A stretch of DNA of 64,000 nt. Origin: an uncultured Actinomycetes bacterium (lineage in GTDB: Bacteria; Actinomycetota; Actinomycetes; Nanopelagicales; Nanopelagicaceae). The stretch spans positions 1 to 64,000 of the forward strand of contig CAIKKN010000006.1 of assembly GCA_903827945.1 (NCBI GenBank). The letters run 5' to 3'. The position numbers and the translations under genes were made by a program. Positions 43,283 to 50,883 of the stretch are shown here, one piece after another; the stretch's first letter is position 1, and every line of letters starts with the position of its first letter. A model generated the notes under the pieces. It was not told the DNA's origin and searched no databases. It was given only the letters and a program-made list of their open reading frames with translations.

Positions 43283-44069
43283 AATAACGACCCGAATCTT
43301 GGGTTACATGCACCTGGATTTCATACGCTTTGCTCAAGTTCTCTGAGGTTATAACTTGATCAATAGCCCCGACTGCAACTGTGCCACCTTTGCTCAGGAG
43401 TAAGGCGTGAGTGGTCCCAATCGGAATTTCCTCGATATGGTGCGTAACGATAATTGTGGAAGGGGCAAGGGGATCTTGTGCAAGGACAGTCAGTCTCTGT
43501 AATAGATCTTCTCTTCCTCCCAAATCTAAACCTGCAGCTGGTTCGTCAAGAAGTAGAAGCTCTGGATTTGGCATTAGGGCTCGCGCAATGAGCGCGCGCT
43601 TCTGTTCCCCATCACTTAGCGTGCCAAATGTACGGGTAGCGAGTTCTCGCACTCCCAGAGTTGTAAGAAGGCCCATCGCTCGAGATTCATCCCAAAGATC
43701 ATATTCCTCTCGCCAACGGCCATACATTGCATAAGCTGAAGTGAGCACAACATTCATTACAGTTTCTTCGAAAGGAAGCTGACTTAGAACACTGTTTGCA
43801 GTTAAACCAATCCGTGGTCGCAATTCAAAGACGTCAACTTTCCCAAGCTGCTCGCCCAATATCTTGATGGTCCCCGATGTTGGATGCATTTGCGTGGCGG
43901 CCAATTGAAAAAAGGTTGTCTTGCCGGCGCCGTTTGGACCTAAAACTACCCAACGCTCCCCCTCATTAATTTGGAGAGTCAGCGGACCAAGAATCCTCTT
44001 GTGACCTCTAACAACTACAACGCTCTCACATTCAATTATTGGGCTCACGAGAGTGAAAGATACCGGCAT
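43266..44069 (-). CDS. ABC transporter ATP-binding protein
   Basis: A 267-residue ATPase with Walker A LGPNGAGKTT, signature LSDGEQKRA (variant of LSGGQ), Walker B LLLLDEPAAGLD and the H-loop VTHHIEEI. The resemblance is to iron-siderophore or ModF-like ATPases. No permease is next to it, so it may act with distant membrane subunits or as a free ATPase. Its neighbour serB is divergent, as for Rv3041c and serB2 in mycobacteria. GTG 44048 is an alternative start with TATCTT nearby. Confidence 0.86.
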   Translation of the reverse strand: MPVSFTLVSPIIECESVVVVRGHKRILGPLTLQINEGERWVVLGPNGAGKTTFFQLAATQMHPTSGTIKILGEQLGKVDVFELRPRIGLTANSVLSQLPFEETVMNVVLTSAYAMYGRWREEYDLWDESRAMGLLTTLGVRELATRTFGTLSDGEQKRALIARALMPNPELLLLDEPAAGLDLGGREDLLQRLTVLAQDPLAPSTIIVTHHIEEIPIGTTHALLLSKGGTVAVGAIDQVITSENLSKAYEIQVHVTQDSGRYFARAI

Positions 44070-44085
44070 AAGAGCATAAACACCC

Positions 44086-44091
44086 TAAAAT
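44086..44091 (+). promoter_or_regulatory. -10 box for leaderless serB
   Basis: TAAAAT followed by six nt (GCTCGC) and ATG 44098. It is the best match in the window to TANNNT placed for transcription from the start codon, with no Shine-Dalgarno. Inferred. Confidence 0.6.
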
Positions 44092-44097
44092 GCTCGC

Positions 44098-45321
44098 ATG
44101 AACAAGCAAGTTTTGCATCACCCGACCTTTACTGGCTTGATTCTCCTGTCTGGCGCTGACGCTCCTGGTGTTACTCAGTCTCTATTTGAGACTCTCTCTC
44201 CCTTCTTGATTACCGTCCTTGACATGGAACAGGTCGTGATTCGTGGGCGTTTGATTCTCACAGCTCTCATTGCACTGGACCCCGCGCACGCTGATGGTGT
44301 TGAGGATGATCTCCTGCTCCTTGGAGAAAAATTGAATCTAGACATTGCAGTTGATTTCACCGATATTCAACGCGAGAGCGATGAGGAAACAAAGGCTCTT
44401 CAGCTTGTGATCTTGTCTAAGGAGCTCCGACCCCAAGCGATTGCCAAAGTTGCAGCAGTAATCAATTCACATCACGGAAACGTTGATAGGTTTAGAAGAA
44501 CCGCCTCTTACCCCGTAACGGCCATTGAGTTTGATGTTTCACTTCCCCTAGGTAATTCGGTTCAGGATTTGCAACGAGGTCTCGCCGAGCTTGCCCTTAA
44601 CCAAGGAATAGACCTAGCCATTGAGGCCGGCGGATTGACCCGACGCTCCAAACGTATAGTCCTTCTTGATATGGATTCCACTTTTATTCAACAGGAAGTC
44701 ATTGATCTGCTTGCAGAAGATGCGGGCGTAGGCTCACAAGTTAAGGAAATCACAGAAAGAGCCATGCGCGGTGAGCTAGATTTCGCGCAATCCTTGGAAG
44801 CGCGCACCGCTCTTCTAGCAGGACTAACGGAAGAATCTCTTATTTCTATTCGCAAGAGAATCACTCTTACGCCGGGTGCAAGAACCCTTGTCCGCACTCT
44901 TCATCGTCTGGGCCATAAAGTAGGCATAGTTTCCGGTGGTTTCACAAATGTTATTGAGCCTCTTGTTCTGGAGATGGGTTTGGATTTCTTCAGAGCAAAC
45001 ACGTTAGAAGTGATCGATGGCAAACTTACTGGCAAAATCACTGGGGCAATTGTTGATCGCGCCGCAAAGGCTGATTTTCTTGAAGAGTTTGCGAGAAATG
45101 AAGGCGTTCCACTTTCACAAACAATCGCTGTTGGAGATGGCGCAAATGATTTAGATATGCTTAAAGCTGCTGGGCTTGGAATAGCTTTTAACGCTAAACC
45201 AGCCGTAAAGGCTGAAGCTGATACCTCGATTAATACCCCATATCTGGATGCAATTCTCTATCTCATGGGAATTCCCCGCGAAGAGATAGAGGCTGCGGAT
45301 AGGGATGTTATAAACGACTAG
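44098..45321 (+). CDS. serB: phosphoserine phosphatase with N-terminal ACT domains
   Basis: Last step of serine synthesis: removes phosphate from O-phosphoserine. The 407-residue protein has an N-terminal ACT-like regulatory region of about 180 residues, and a C-terminal HAD domain with nucleophile DMDSTFIQQEVIDLLAE, SGGFTNV and VGDGANDLDML. The form with ACT domains matches mycobacterial SerB2, which is allosterically controlled by serine. Serine also feeds the glycine cleavage genes here. Its stop overlaps the hisG stop by 14 nt tail to tail. Confidence 0.94.
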   Translation: MNKQVLHHPTFTGLILLSGADAPGVTQSLFETLSPFLITVLDMEQVVIRGRLILTALIALDPAHADGVEDDLLLLGEKLNLDIAVDFTDIQRESDEETKALQLVILSKELRPQAIAKVAAVINSHHGNVDRFRRTASYPVTAIEFDVSLPLGNSVQDLQRGLAELALNQGIDLAIEAGGLTRRSKRIVLLDMDSTFIQQEVIDLLAEDAGVGSQVKEITERAMRGELDFAQSLEARTALLAGLTEESLISIRKRITLTPGARTLVRTLHRLGHKVGIVSGGFTNVIEPLVLEMGLDFFRANTLEVIDGKLTGKITGAIVDRAAKADFLEEFARNEGVPLSQTIAVGDGANDLDMLKAAGLGIAFNAKPAVKAEADTSINTPYLDAILYLMGIPREEIEAADRDVIND

Positions 45322-46138
45322 CGTGGATATCTGTAACCAGAATTCCTCTAGCGCCTACTTTATATAATTCATCCATAATTCGGTTCACTTCTTTGCTCTT
45401 CACCATCGCTCGAACCGCGCTCCAACCTTCTTTTTGCAAAGGTGAGATTGTTGGCGACTCAATCCCCGGCGTTAGCGCTGTTGCGGCTACAAGATTCTGC
45501 GTCTCAACGTCATAATCAACCAATACATACTGACGCGCAATTACAACTCCATGAATGCGTCGAATAAGAGTCTCAACTGCGTCCACTCTTGAAACGCCAA
45601 CACGTTCAATGAGGATTGCCTCCGACTCTAAAATTGGCGCTCCGAATACTTGAAGGCCGGCTTGACGCAGAGTTCCACCAGTGGAAACCACATCTGCAAT
45701 GACATCAGCAACCCCTAAACGTACCGATGATTCAACGGCGCCATCGAGTCTGACTACTGATGCTGAGATACCTTTTTGATTTAGATATTGCTGCACGAGT
45801 CCTGGATATGCTGTAGCGATTCGCTTACCTGCAAGATCGGTCTCCTCTTTGGCGGCAAACCTAAAAGTGCTACGCCCAAAGTCGAGTGAGAGAATCTCAG
45901 TTGCCTGCACGCCACTATCTACCAATAAATCACGACCCGTGATGCCTACATCCAATTCACCAGACCCCACATAAACGGCAATGTCTCGAGGTCGCAAGTA
46001 ATAAAACTCGATGTCGTTTTCAGGATCGTAAAGAGTCAGATCTCTGGGATCGGTGCGTTGACGATAACCCGCCTCTTTTAGGATCAACCCAGCACTTTCA
46101 GAGAGAGAACCCTTGTTAGGAACAGCAACTTTAATCAT
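45308..46138 (-). CDS. hisG: ATP phosphoribosyltransferase
   Basis: First step of histidine synthesis, condensing ATP with PRPP. The 276-residue long form has the catalytic two-domain core with ITGRDLLVDSG and DVISTGGTLR (here DVVSTGGTLRQAGL for PRPP binding) and a C-terminal HisG_C domain (last 75 residues) that senses histidine, so no HisZ is needed. ATG 46138 follows AGGAG; the frame is open to 46189 within hisE but that is a shadow. Follows hisE directly. Confidence 0.95.
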   Translation of the reverse strand: MIKVAVPNKGSLSESAGLILKEAGYRQRTDPRDLTLYDPENDIEFYYLRPRDIAVYVGSGELDVGITGRDLLVDSGVQATEILSLDFGRSTFRFAAKEETDLAGKRIATAYPGLVQQYLNQKGISASVVRLDGAVESSVRLGVADVIADVVSTGGTLRQAGLQVFGAPILESEAILIERVGVSRVDAVETLIRRIHGVVIARQYVLVDYDVETQNLVAATALTPGIESPTISPLQKEGWSAVRAMVKSKEVNRIMDELYKVGARGILVTDIHASRL

Positions 46139-46145
46139 GGTTCTC

Positions 46146-46409
46146 CTATAGCTCCTTGTAAACGTCTTCCATTGAAATACCACGAGCAATCATGAGAACT
46201 TGAAGGCGATAAAGAAGTTGGCTGATTTCTAAGGCCAACGCCTGATCAGACTCATGCTCTGCAGCTAGCCACACTTCCCCGGCTTCTTCAATAACCTTCT
46301 TACCCATCGCGTGGATTCCGGCATCAAGTGAGGCCACTGTTGCCGAACCCTCTGGCCGAGCTTTTGCTATCTCATTGAGCTCTGACCAGAGCGCTTCGAA
46401 TGACTTCAT
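46146..46409 (-). CDS. hisE: phosphoribosyl-ATP pyrophosphatase
   Basis: Second step of histidine synthesis: hydrolyses PR-ATP to PR-AMP. The 87-residue all-helical protein has the metal-binding [15 protein letters not shown] segment and [16 protein letters not shown]. The stand-alone form is normal for actinobacteria, with hisG next in the same direction (7 nt). The start lies 9 nt after the ribM stop. TAAAGT, which includes the ribM stop codon, is exactly six nt before ATG 46409, so hisE may have its own leaderless promoter; AAGG is also there. Confidence 0.94.
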   Translation of the reverse strand: MKSFEALWSELNEIAKARPEGSATVASLDAGIHAMGKKVIEEAGEVWLAAEHESDQALALEISQLLYRLQVLMIARGISMEDVYKEL

Positions 46410-46415
46410 ATCCTT

Positions 46416-46421
46416 ACTTTA
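46416..46421 (-). promoter_or_regulatory. possible leaderless -10 box of hisE over the ribM stop codon
   Basis: On the minus strand TAAAGT (46421 to 46416) is followed by AAGGAT and the hisE ATG 46409. Its TAA is the ribM stop codon. Because TAA supplies three of the six bases, the chance of such a match is fairly high. Inferred. Confidence 0.4.
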
Positions 46422-47102
46422 CAGGACTGCAGCCTCTCTCTGTTTTTGATTCTTCGAAATCTTGAGCCATGAAATGAAGCCCCAGATCACGAATGGCAAA
46501 TAGATTGCGTACAAGGTTCCGGTTGGGTAATAACCATTCTTGAAGGCGAATGGAACTCCTACGAAGTCCACTGCTACCCAAACGAGCCAGAATTCAACAT
46601 ATCCGCGACTCATGCCATAAGTAGCGAGGGCTGTACCAGTGAATATCCACGTGTCCACTAGAAGCCATGTTCCGCTCTCGCCCAAGGCAACAAATATCCT
46701 TGAAGAGATGGCGAAAAAGGCGATGATCGCAGGAATCAAATATGATTTTTCGCGACTTGTCGTCCAACGGGGTTCAACAACCGGCGCAGATACATCTTGC
46801 TTTTTGTGTTGTGCCCATTTGATCCAGCCGTAAACGCTCACAATTATCAGCAAGAGATTGCGCCCAGCTTGTCCGTAGAAGTTGGCGTGTTGAGTCTTAT
46901 CTCCGAATGAGAAGACTGCTCCGAGAAAGACTGTGAAAAGCAACCCATCGCCTAATATTCCAATGGGCCAAGCAGCAACTTTGCGGCGCATACCAAGGAC
47001 GGCGCTGGATAATCCCAAAACGCCACCAATGATTTCGCGAACCGCAATTGATTTGCTGCCGAAATGAAGGTTGGCTTCAAAAAGCCATTTAAGTATTGAC
47101 AC
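46419..47102 (-). CDS. ribM: riboflavin importer RibM/PnuX (PnuC family)
   Basis: A 227-residue membrane protein of the PnuC family with about seven transmembrane helices and conserved Trp/Tyr positions (SVYGWIKWAQH, VEFWLVWVAVDF). PnuC proteins carry nicotinamide riboside, while the actinobacterial RibM/PnuX branch carries riboflavin. The upstream FMN riboswitch decides for riboflavin. Facilitated uptake followed by phosphorylation would trap the vitamin. GTG 47102 has GGGAG seven nt upstream. hisE and hisG follow in the same direction. The substrate is inferred from family and riboswitch. Confidence 0.87.
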   Translation of the reverse strand: MSILKWLFEANLHFGSKSIAVREIIGGVLGLSSAVLGMRRKVAAWPIGILGDGLLFTVFLGAVFSFGDKTQHANFYGQAGRNLLLIIVSVYGWIKWAQHKKQDVSAPVVEPRWTTSREKSYLIPAIIAFFAISSRIFVALGESGTWLLVDTWIFTGTALATYGMSRGYVEFWLVWVAVDFVGVPFAFKNGYYPTGTLYAIYLPFVIWGFISWLKISKNQKQREAAVL

Positions 47103-47202
47103 TTTTACTCCCTTTATAGTTCCGACACGATTTTCAATGCGGTTCCAAGGGTTAGTAAAGCCACGCAGGCATAACTCACCTGTGTTGCTTTTAGCTCCTT
47201 TA

Positions 47203-47322
47203 TCCAGACTTTGACTGTCGGTCTTGGAATTTCACCAAGTCAACCGTGCTGCCGAACTCTCATTCGCCAGTACGGGTCGCGGACTTTAACCGCCGGTTCG
47301 GAATTTCACCGACCCCCGGAAC
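47203..47322 (-). promoter_or_regulatory. FMN riboswitch (RFN element)
   Basis: The minus strand carries the full RFN core: GGTGAAATTCCGAACCGGCGG, TCCGCGACCCG, and GTGAAATTCCAAGACCGACAGT, and ends with AGTCTGGA. The P1 stem is TCCGG with CTGGA (47316-47320 with 47203-47207). FMN binding should turn down the gene behind it, ribM. No terminator hairpin with T-tract lies between the aptamer and ribM; CCCTT at 47147-47151 (minus strand) can pair with AAGGG of the ribosome binding site, hinting at control of translation. Structure seen; mechanism inferred. Confidence 0.95.
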
Positions 47323-47343
47323 TAGGAATATCCTCTCACAAAA

Positions 47344-47349
47344 ATTCTA
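47344..47349 (-). promoter_or_regulatory. -10 box upstream of the FMN riboswitch
   Basis: TAGAAT on the minus strand lies about 22 nt before the aptamer, in the 10 nt after the rpe stop codon. It is the only good -10 candidate between rpe and the riboswitch, so the riboswitch is likely transcribed from here. Confidence 0.5.
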
Positions 47350-47358
47350 CAAAACTTG

Positions 47359-48030
47359 CTAACCCTTAAAGGAAGCGGCTGCCAATCTCCTGAGAGAATC
47401 GACCATCTCACTTGGATTTGTGGCATTGTATACGGCGCTTCCCGCTACGAAAGTATCGGCTCCGGCCTTAGCAGCCTCTGAAATTGTGTCCAAACTAATA
47501 CCACCATCTACCTGAATCAGCGGCCCTCTTCCGCTCTGGGTGAAAATATCGCGCAGGGTTCTAACTTTTTCCAACATATCGCCCATAAAAGATTGGCCAC
47601 CTGCTCCTGGTTCAACGGTCATCACAAGCAACATATCTAGATCATCTAGGTAGTCGAAAGTTGATTCAACGGGAGTTGAGGGTTTAATCGCAAGAGAAGC
47701 CTTAGCGCCAGTCTTTCTAATCGCCTTCAAAGTTGAGCGTGGATCGCTACTAGCTTCAAGATGGAAAGTAACACTAAAAGCACCGGCGATGGCATATGCA
47801 TTTGCCACATCATCAGGGTTTGCAACCATTAAATGTGCATCCACTGGAATCTTCGAATCGCGAATTATTTCAACCGATTCATCAAATGAAAAAGTCGTCG
47901 CCGGAACGAAGAGACCGTCCATAATATCTAGGTGAAGCCAATCAGCAGAGCTTTCAATCTTGGCAATTTCTGACTTCAAATTATTTCGATCAGCGTTGAG
48001 GATGCTCGGACAGATACGGACTGCATTCAT
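47359..48030 (-). CDS. rpe: ribulose-phosphate 3-epimerase
   Basis: Interconverts ribulose-5-phosphate and xylulose-5-phosphate in the pentose phosphate pathway. The 223-residue TIM-barrel protein has ICPSILNADRNNL, the metal-binding HLDIMDG and VDAHLM and the VEPGAGGQSF phosphate-binding motif. ATG 48030 gives the usual N-terminus and lies 10 nt after rsmB, with GAGG upstream. It is the last gene of the long pyr-to-rpe series; relatives continue with riboflavin synthesis genes. Confidence 0.95.
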   Translation of the reverse strand: MNAVRICPSILNADRNNLKSEIAKIESSADWLHLDIMDGLFVPATTFSFDESVEIIRDSKIPVDAHLMVANPDDVANAYAIAGAFSVTFHLEASSDPRSTLKAIRKTGAKASLAIKPSTPVESTFDYLDDLDMLLVMTVEPGAGGQSFMGDMLEKVRTLRDIFTQSGRGPLIQVDGGISLDTISEAAKAGADTFVAGSAVYNATNPSEMVDSLRRLAAASFKG

Positions 48031-48040
48031 GTTATCTACC

Positions 48041-49384
48041 TCAATCCTTCGATTCGACTCTTCGTTGAAAAAAGGCCATAAACATTGAATCTGACTGGTG
48101 CAAATCAGTCCACAATTGCAGAGTTCCATCGGGCGCGAGAGCGTCACTTGGGATATTGCCCATAAACGGCTTAGCGCTTAGAAGTTCGAAATCTTTGTGT
48201 CTGTAGAGGAAGTCAGCAACTTGTAATCGCGTCTCTGCCAAATGAGGCGAGCATGTAACATAGGCAATAATTCCCTCGCCCGACAAAATTTGTGTGGCAG
48301 AATCTAGAAGTTCGCGTTGTATGACAACCAACTCCTTGAGATCCTGCAGGCTCCTGCGCCATCTAGCTTCGGGACGTCTACGCAGAGCGCCTAAACCAGT
48401 ACAAGGCGCATCAACCATTATTCGATCAAATTTCTCTACATTCGCGACAAGACTCTGGCCGCTTCCTACCCGCACATTGCCTGAAGGAATCACTTGTGCG
48501 ACAAGAGCGGCTCGATGTTCTGACACCTCATTTGCTGTGAATTGATCATCGGGTCTAAATGCTTTCAGCGAATAGTAAATGTAAGCCGCTTTGCCTCCAG
48601 GACCCGCGCACATGTCTAACCAACTAAGGTTTTGATCAGTTGCCGTGGCTAAGAATGTTTCACCAATCAACTGTGAACCGCGATCTTGTACACCAGCCCT
48701 ACGCTCTCTTACGGCAAGATATTCCCTCGGCGGTTGAAAAGTTTCGACTCCATATCTTGTATTGCTAAGAAGTGCGCCGCCACCTTCCATCAACTCTTCA
48801 GTTGTGGATTCACCGGGCCAAGCAACCAATTGCGGCGCCACAGCTTCATTATTCGACATCAAGATACTTTCGACTCGGTTCCAATCTTTCACGAGATCGT
48901 AGAAAGCACTCACAATCCATTTGGGGTGAGAATATTCGTGACTTAATCGATCTAAATCATTTTCGTATACTGGCGTCGTTTCATCTCGCAATACATTTCG
49001 CAAAATCGCATTTACAAATGCTCCACTGCTCTCACCTACCAAGTATTTTGCCATGTCAACCGCCTGACTGACCGCTGCATGTTCGGGAGTTCGCATACCT
49101 AGGATTTCATGCAACCCCATACGCAAAATATCGATTACCGCTGGATCAATCTTTCCAACATCGCGATCGACGTGCTTGGCAATATATCCATCATACTTTC
49201 CTTGCATTCGTAGCGTTCCATAAGAAAGTTCGGTTACAAACGCTCTATCGCGAGCATCCAGCTTTGATGCCTCAAGCAACGAAGGGAGACGCAAATTCGC
49301 ATAAGCACCTTCATGATTAACTTGTTGAATTAAGTTGTATGCAACGAGTCTGGATTCCACTGGAATTCGGCGTCCCTTATTCAA
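48041..49384 (-). CDS. rsmB: 16S rRNA (cytosine-967-C5)-methyltransferase RsmB
   Basis: The 447-residue enzyme has an N-terminal NusB-like RNA-binding domain (about 1-130) and a C-terminal SAM-dependent m5C methyltransferase with LDMCAGPGGKAAY, the DAPCTGLGALRRRPEARWRR segment and catalytic Cys in VTCSP. TTG 49384 is preceded by GGGAG six nt upstream and overlaps the fmt stop by 8 nt; GTG 49360 is an alternative start. The gene order fmt-rsmB-rpe is the usual actinobacterial one. Confidence 0.92.
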   Translation of the reverse strand: MNKGRRIPVESRLVAYNLIQQVNHEGAYANLRLPSLLEASKLDARDRAFVTELSYGTLRMQGKYDGYIAKHVDRDVGKIDPAVIDILRMGLHEILGMRTPEHAAVSQAVDMAKYLVGESSGAFVNAILRNVLRDETTPVYENDLDRLSHEYSHPKWIVSAFYDLVKDWNRVESILMSNNEAVAPQLVAWPGESTTEELMEGGGALLSNTRYGVETFQPPREYLAVRERRAGVQDRGSQLIGETFLATATDQNLSWLDMCAGPGGKAAYIYYSLKAFRPDDQFTANEVSEHRAALVAQVIPSGNVRVGSGQSLVANVEKFDRIMVDAPCTGLGALRRRPEARWRRSLQDLKELVVIQRELLDSATQILSGEGIIAYVTCSPHLAETRLQVADFLYRHKDFELLSAKPFMGNIPSDALAPDGTLQLWTDLHQSDSMFMAFFQRRVESKD

Positions 49385-50297
49385 CTCGGTCTCCCGGTTG
49401 GATGCGTGCCCCGCGAGCAAAATCGCTTCCTGACATCTCCTTTTTGCCTTGAGGCGTTACCGAGAGGAGACGAATTGCTCCATCAGAAACTCGGACCACA
49501 AGCTCATGTTTGCGCGCAACAAGTGATCCGCATTCTTCAGGTCCTTCATAAAAGCTAGATTCTTCTGCTGCATTAATTCCCAGGCGTTCGCCTCTAAAAG
49601 CCAGAAAAACTCCAGGATTTTGCGATAGCGCTCTTACCTGAGAAAGAATTTCGGAAACATTTCGGGTGCAATCGATCTTCCCCTCTTCCTTGGATATTTT
49701 TGGAGCATGCGTGACTCCCTCATCTGATTGGGCAACGGGGGCTTGGCCATCAATGATCAGTTTCAATACATCTGCGATGAGGTGCGAAGCTTCGTTTGCA
49801 AGACGAGAAAGAAGAGTCGGCGTTGTTTCTGCTTCGGCGATTGGGTAATCACGAGCAAGATAAATTGGCCCCGTATCCATACCCTCATCGAGCTGAAAGA
49901 TGCTCACGCCTGTTTCTTTATCCTGGTTTAACAGAGCGTATTGGACAGGGGCGGCCCCTCTCCATCGTGGAAGTTTTGAAAAATGCACATTAATCCAACC
50001 AAATTTTGGGATTGAAAGCGCTTGCTTACCAATCAATTTTCCGTATGCCACCGTGATCACCAGATCAACTGGATCAGATAAGAGTGTCTCTTGAATTTCG
50101 AGCTGGCTATTAGGCTTGACTACCTTTACCGAATGAGACGCGCCGTGTAGCGCAAAATCATTGGCAACAAATTTTTGACCCCTGCCAGTTCCTTTGTCGG
50201 GATTAGAGAGGACGTATTTAACCTCGTGCGGCCCGGCTAGTAATGAATCTAGAATGGGTATTCCTACAGACGAGGAACTCGCCACAGCTATCTGCAT
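49377..50297 (-). CDS. fmt: methionyl-tRNA formyltransferase
   Basis: Adds a formyl group from 10-formyl-THF to initiator Met-tRNA. The 306-residue protein has an N-terminal formyl-transferase fold: NVHFSKLPRWRGAAPVQ (Asn-His) and DEGMDTGPI (Asp) form the catalytic set, and the C-terminal OB-like domain binds tRNA. A normal length. def, its functional partner, lies 16 nt upstream, so both ends of the formyl cycle are co-transcribed. Confidence 0.95.
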   Translation of the reverse strand: MQIAVASSSSVGIPILDSLLAGPHEVKYVLSNPDKGTGRGQKFVANDFALHGASHSVKVVKPNSQLEIQETLLSDPVDLVITVAYGKLIGKQALSIPKFGWINVHFSKLPRWRGAAPVQYALLNQDKETGVSIFQLDEGMDTGPIYLARDYPIAEAETTPTLLSRLANEASHLIADVLKLIIDGQAPVAQSDEGVTHAPKISKEEGKIDCTRNVSEILSQVRALSQNPGVFLAFRGERLGINAAEESSFYEGPEECGSLVARKHELVVRVSDGAIRLLSVTPQGKKEMSGSDFARGARIQPGDRVE

Positions 50298-50313
50298 ATT
50301 CCAAAGAAGTTCA

Positions 50314-50874
50314 CTAGAAACCTAAACCGCGCGTGGAATGTGGAGAAACTTTGATGGTTGGTAGAACCCCTGAATTCGTTGACTCGCCAAACCATTCACT
50401 CTCGCGGATTTCTTTCATAGCAAGCTTGCGATCAACGCTGCTCAAGCGGTCAATGAATAGGACTCCGTCTAGGTGATCAGTCTCGTGTTGTAGCGCGCGA
50501 GCCAAAAATTCCGTTCCATCAATTATTACAGGTTCACCGTGCATGTTAAATCCCTTGGCTACCGCCCGAAGTGCGCGCGGGGTATTGTAAGAAAGAGCAG
50601 GGAAACTTAGGCAACCCTCGTCACCTTCTTGCATCTCATCGCTTAAATCTAGAGTTGGATTTACAAGGTGGCCGATCTCCTCGTCAACGTTCCACACAAA
50701 CACACGCAAAGAGACTCCAATTTGGGGAGCTGCGAGCCCTGCACCGGGAGCATCTTGCATTGTGTCGACCAAGTCAGAGACCAAGGTGCGAAGTTCCTTA
50801 TCGAAAGTCGTCACCAAGGCTGCAGGAGTCGTGAGAACAGGGTCTCCGAAATAGCGAATTGGTTGGATCGACAT
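50314..50874 (-). CDS. def: peptide deformylase
   Basis: Removes N-formyl groups from new proteins; metal-dependent. The 186-residue protein shows the three motifs of the active site: GAGLAAPQIGV, EGCLSFP (Cys ligand) and QHETDHLDGVLF (two His ligands and Glu). The start codon is exactly six nt after TAAGAT, of which TAA is the priA stop, so a leaderless promoter is possible. It is followed by fmt. Confidence 0.96.
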   Translation of the reverse strand: MSIQPIRYFGDPVLTTPAALVTTFDKELRTLVSDLVDTMQDAPGAGLAAPQIGVSLRVFVWNVDEEIGHLVNPTLDLSDEMQEGDEGCLSFPALSYNTPRALRAVAKGFNMHGEPVIIDGTEFLARALQHETDHLDGVLFIDRLSSVDRKLAMKEIRESEWFGESTNSGVLPTIKVSPHSTRGLGF

Positions 50875-50883
50875 ACGAGAATC

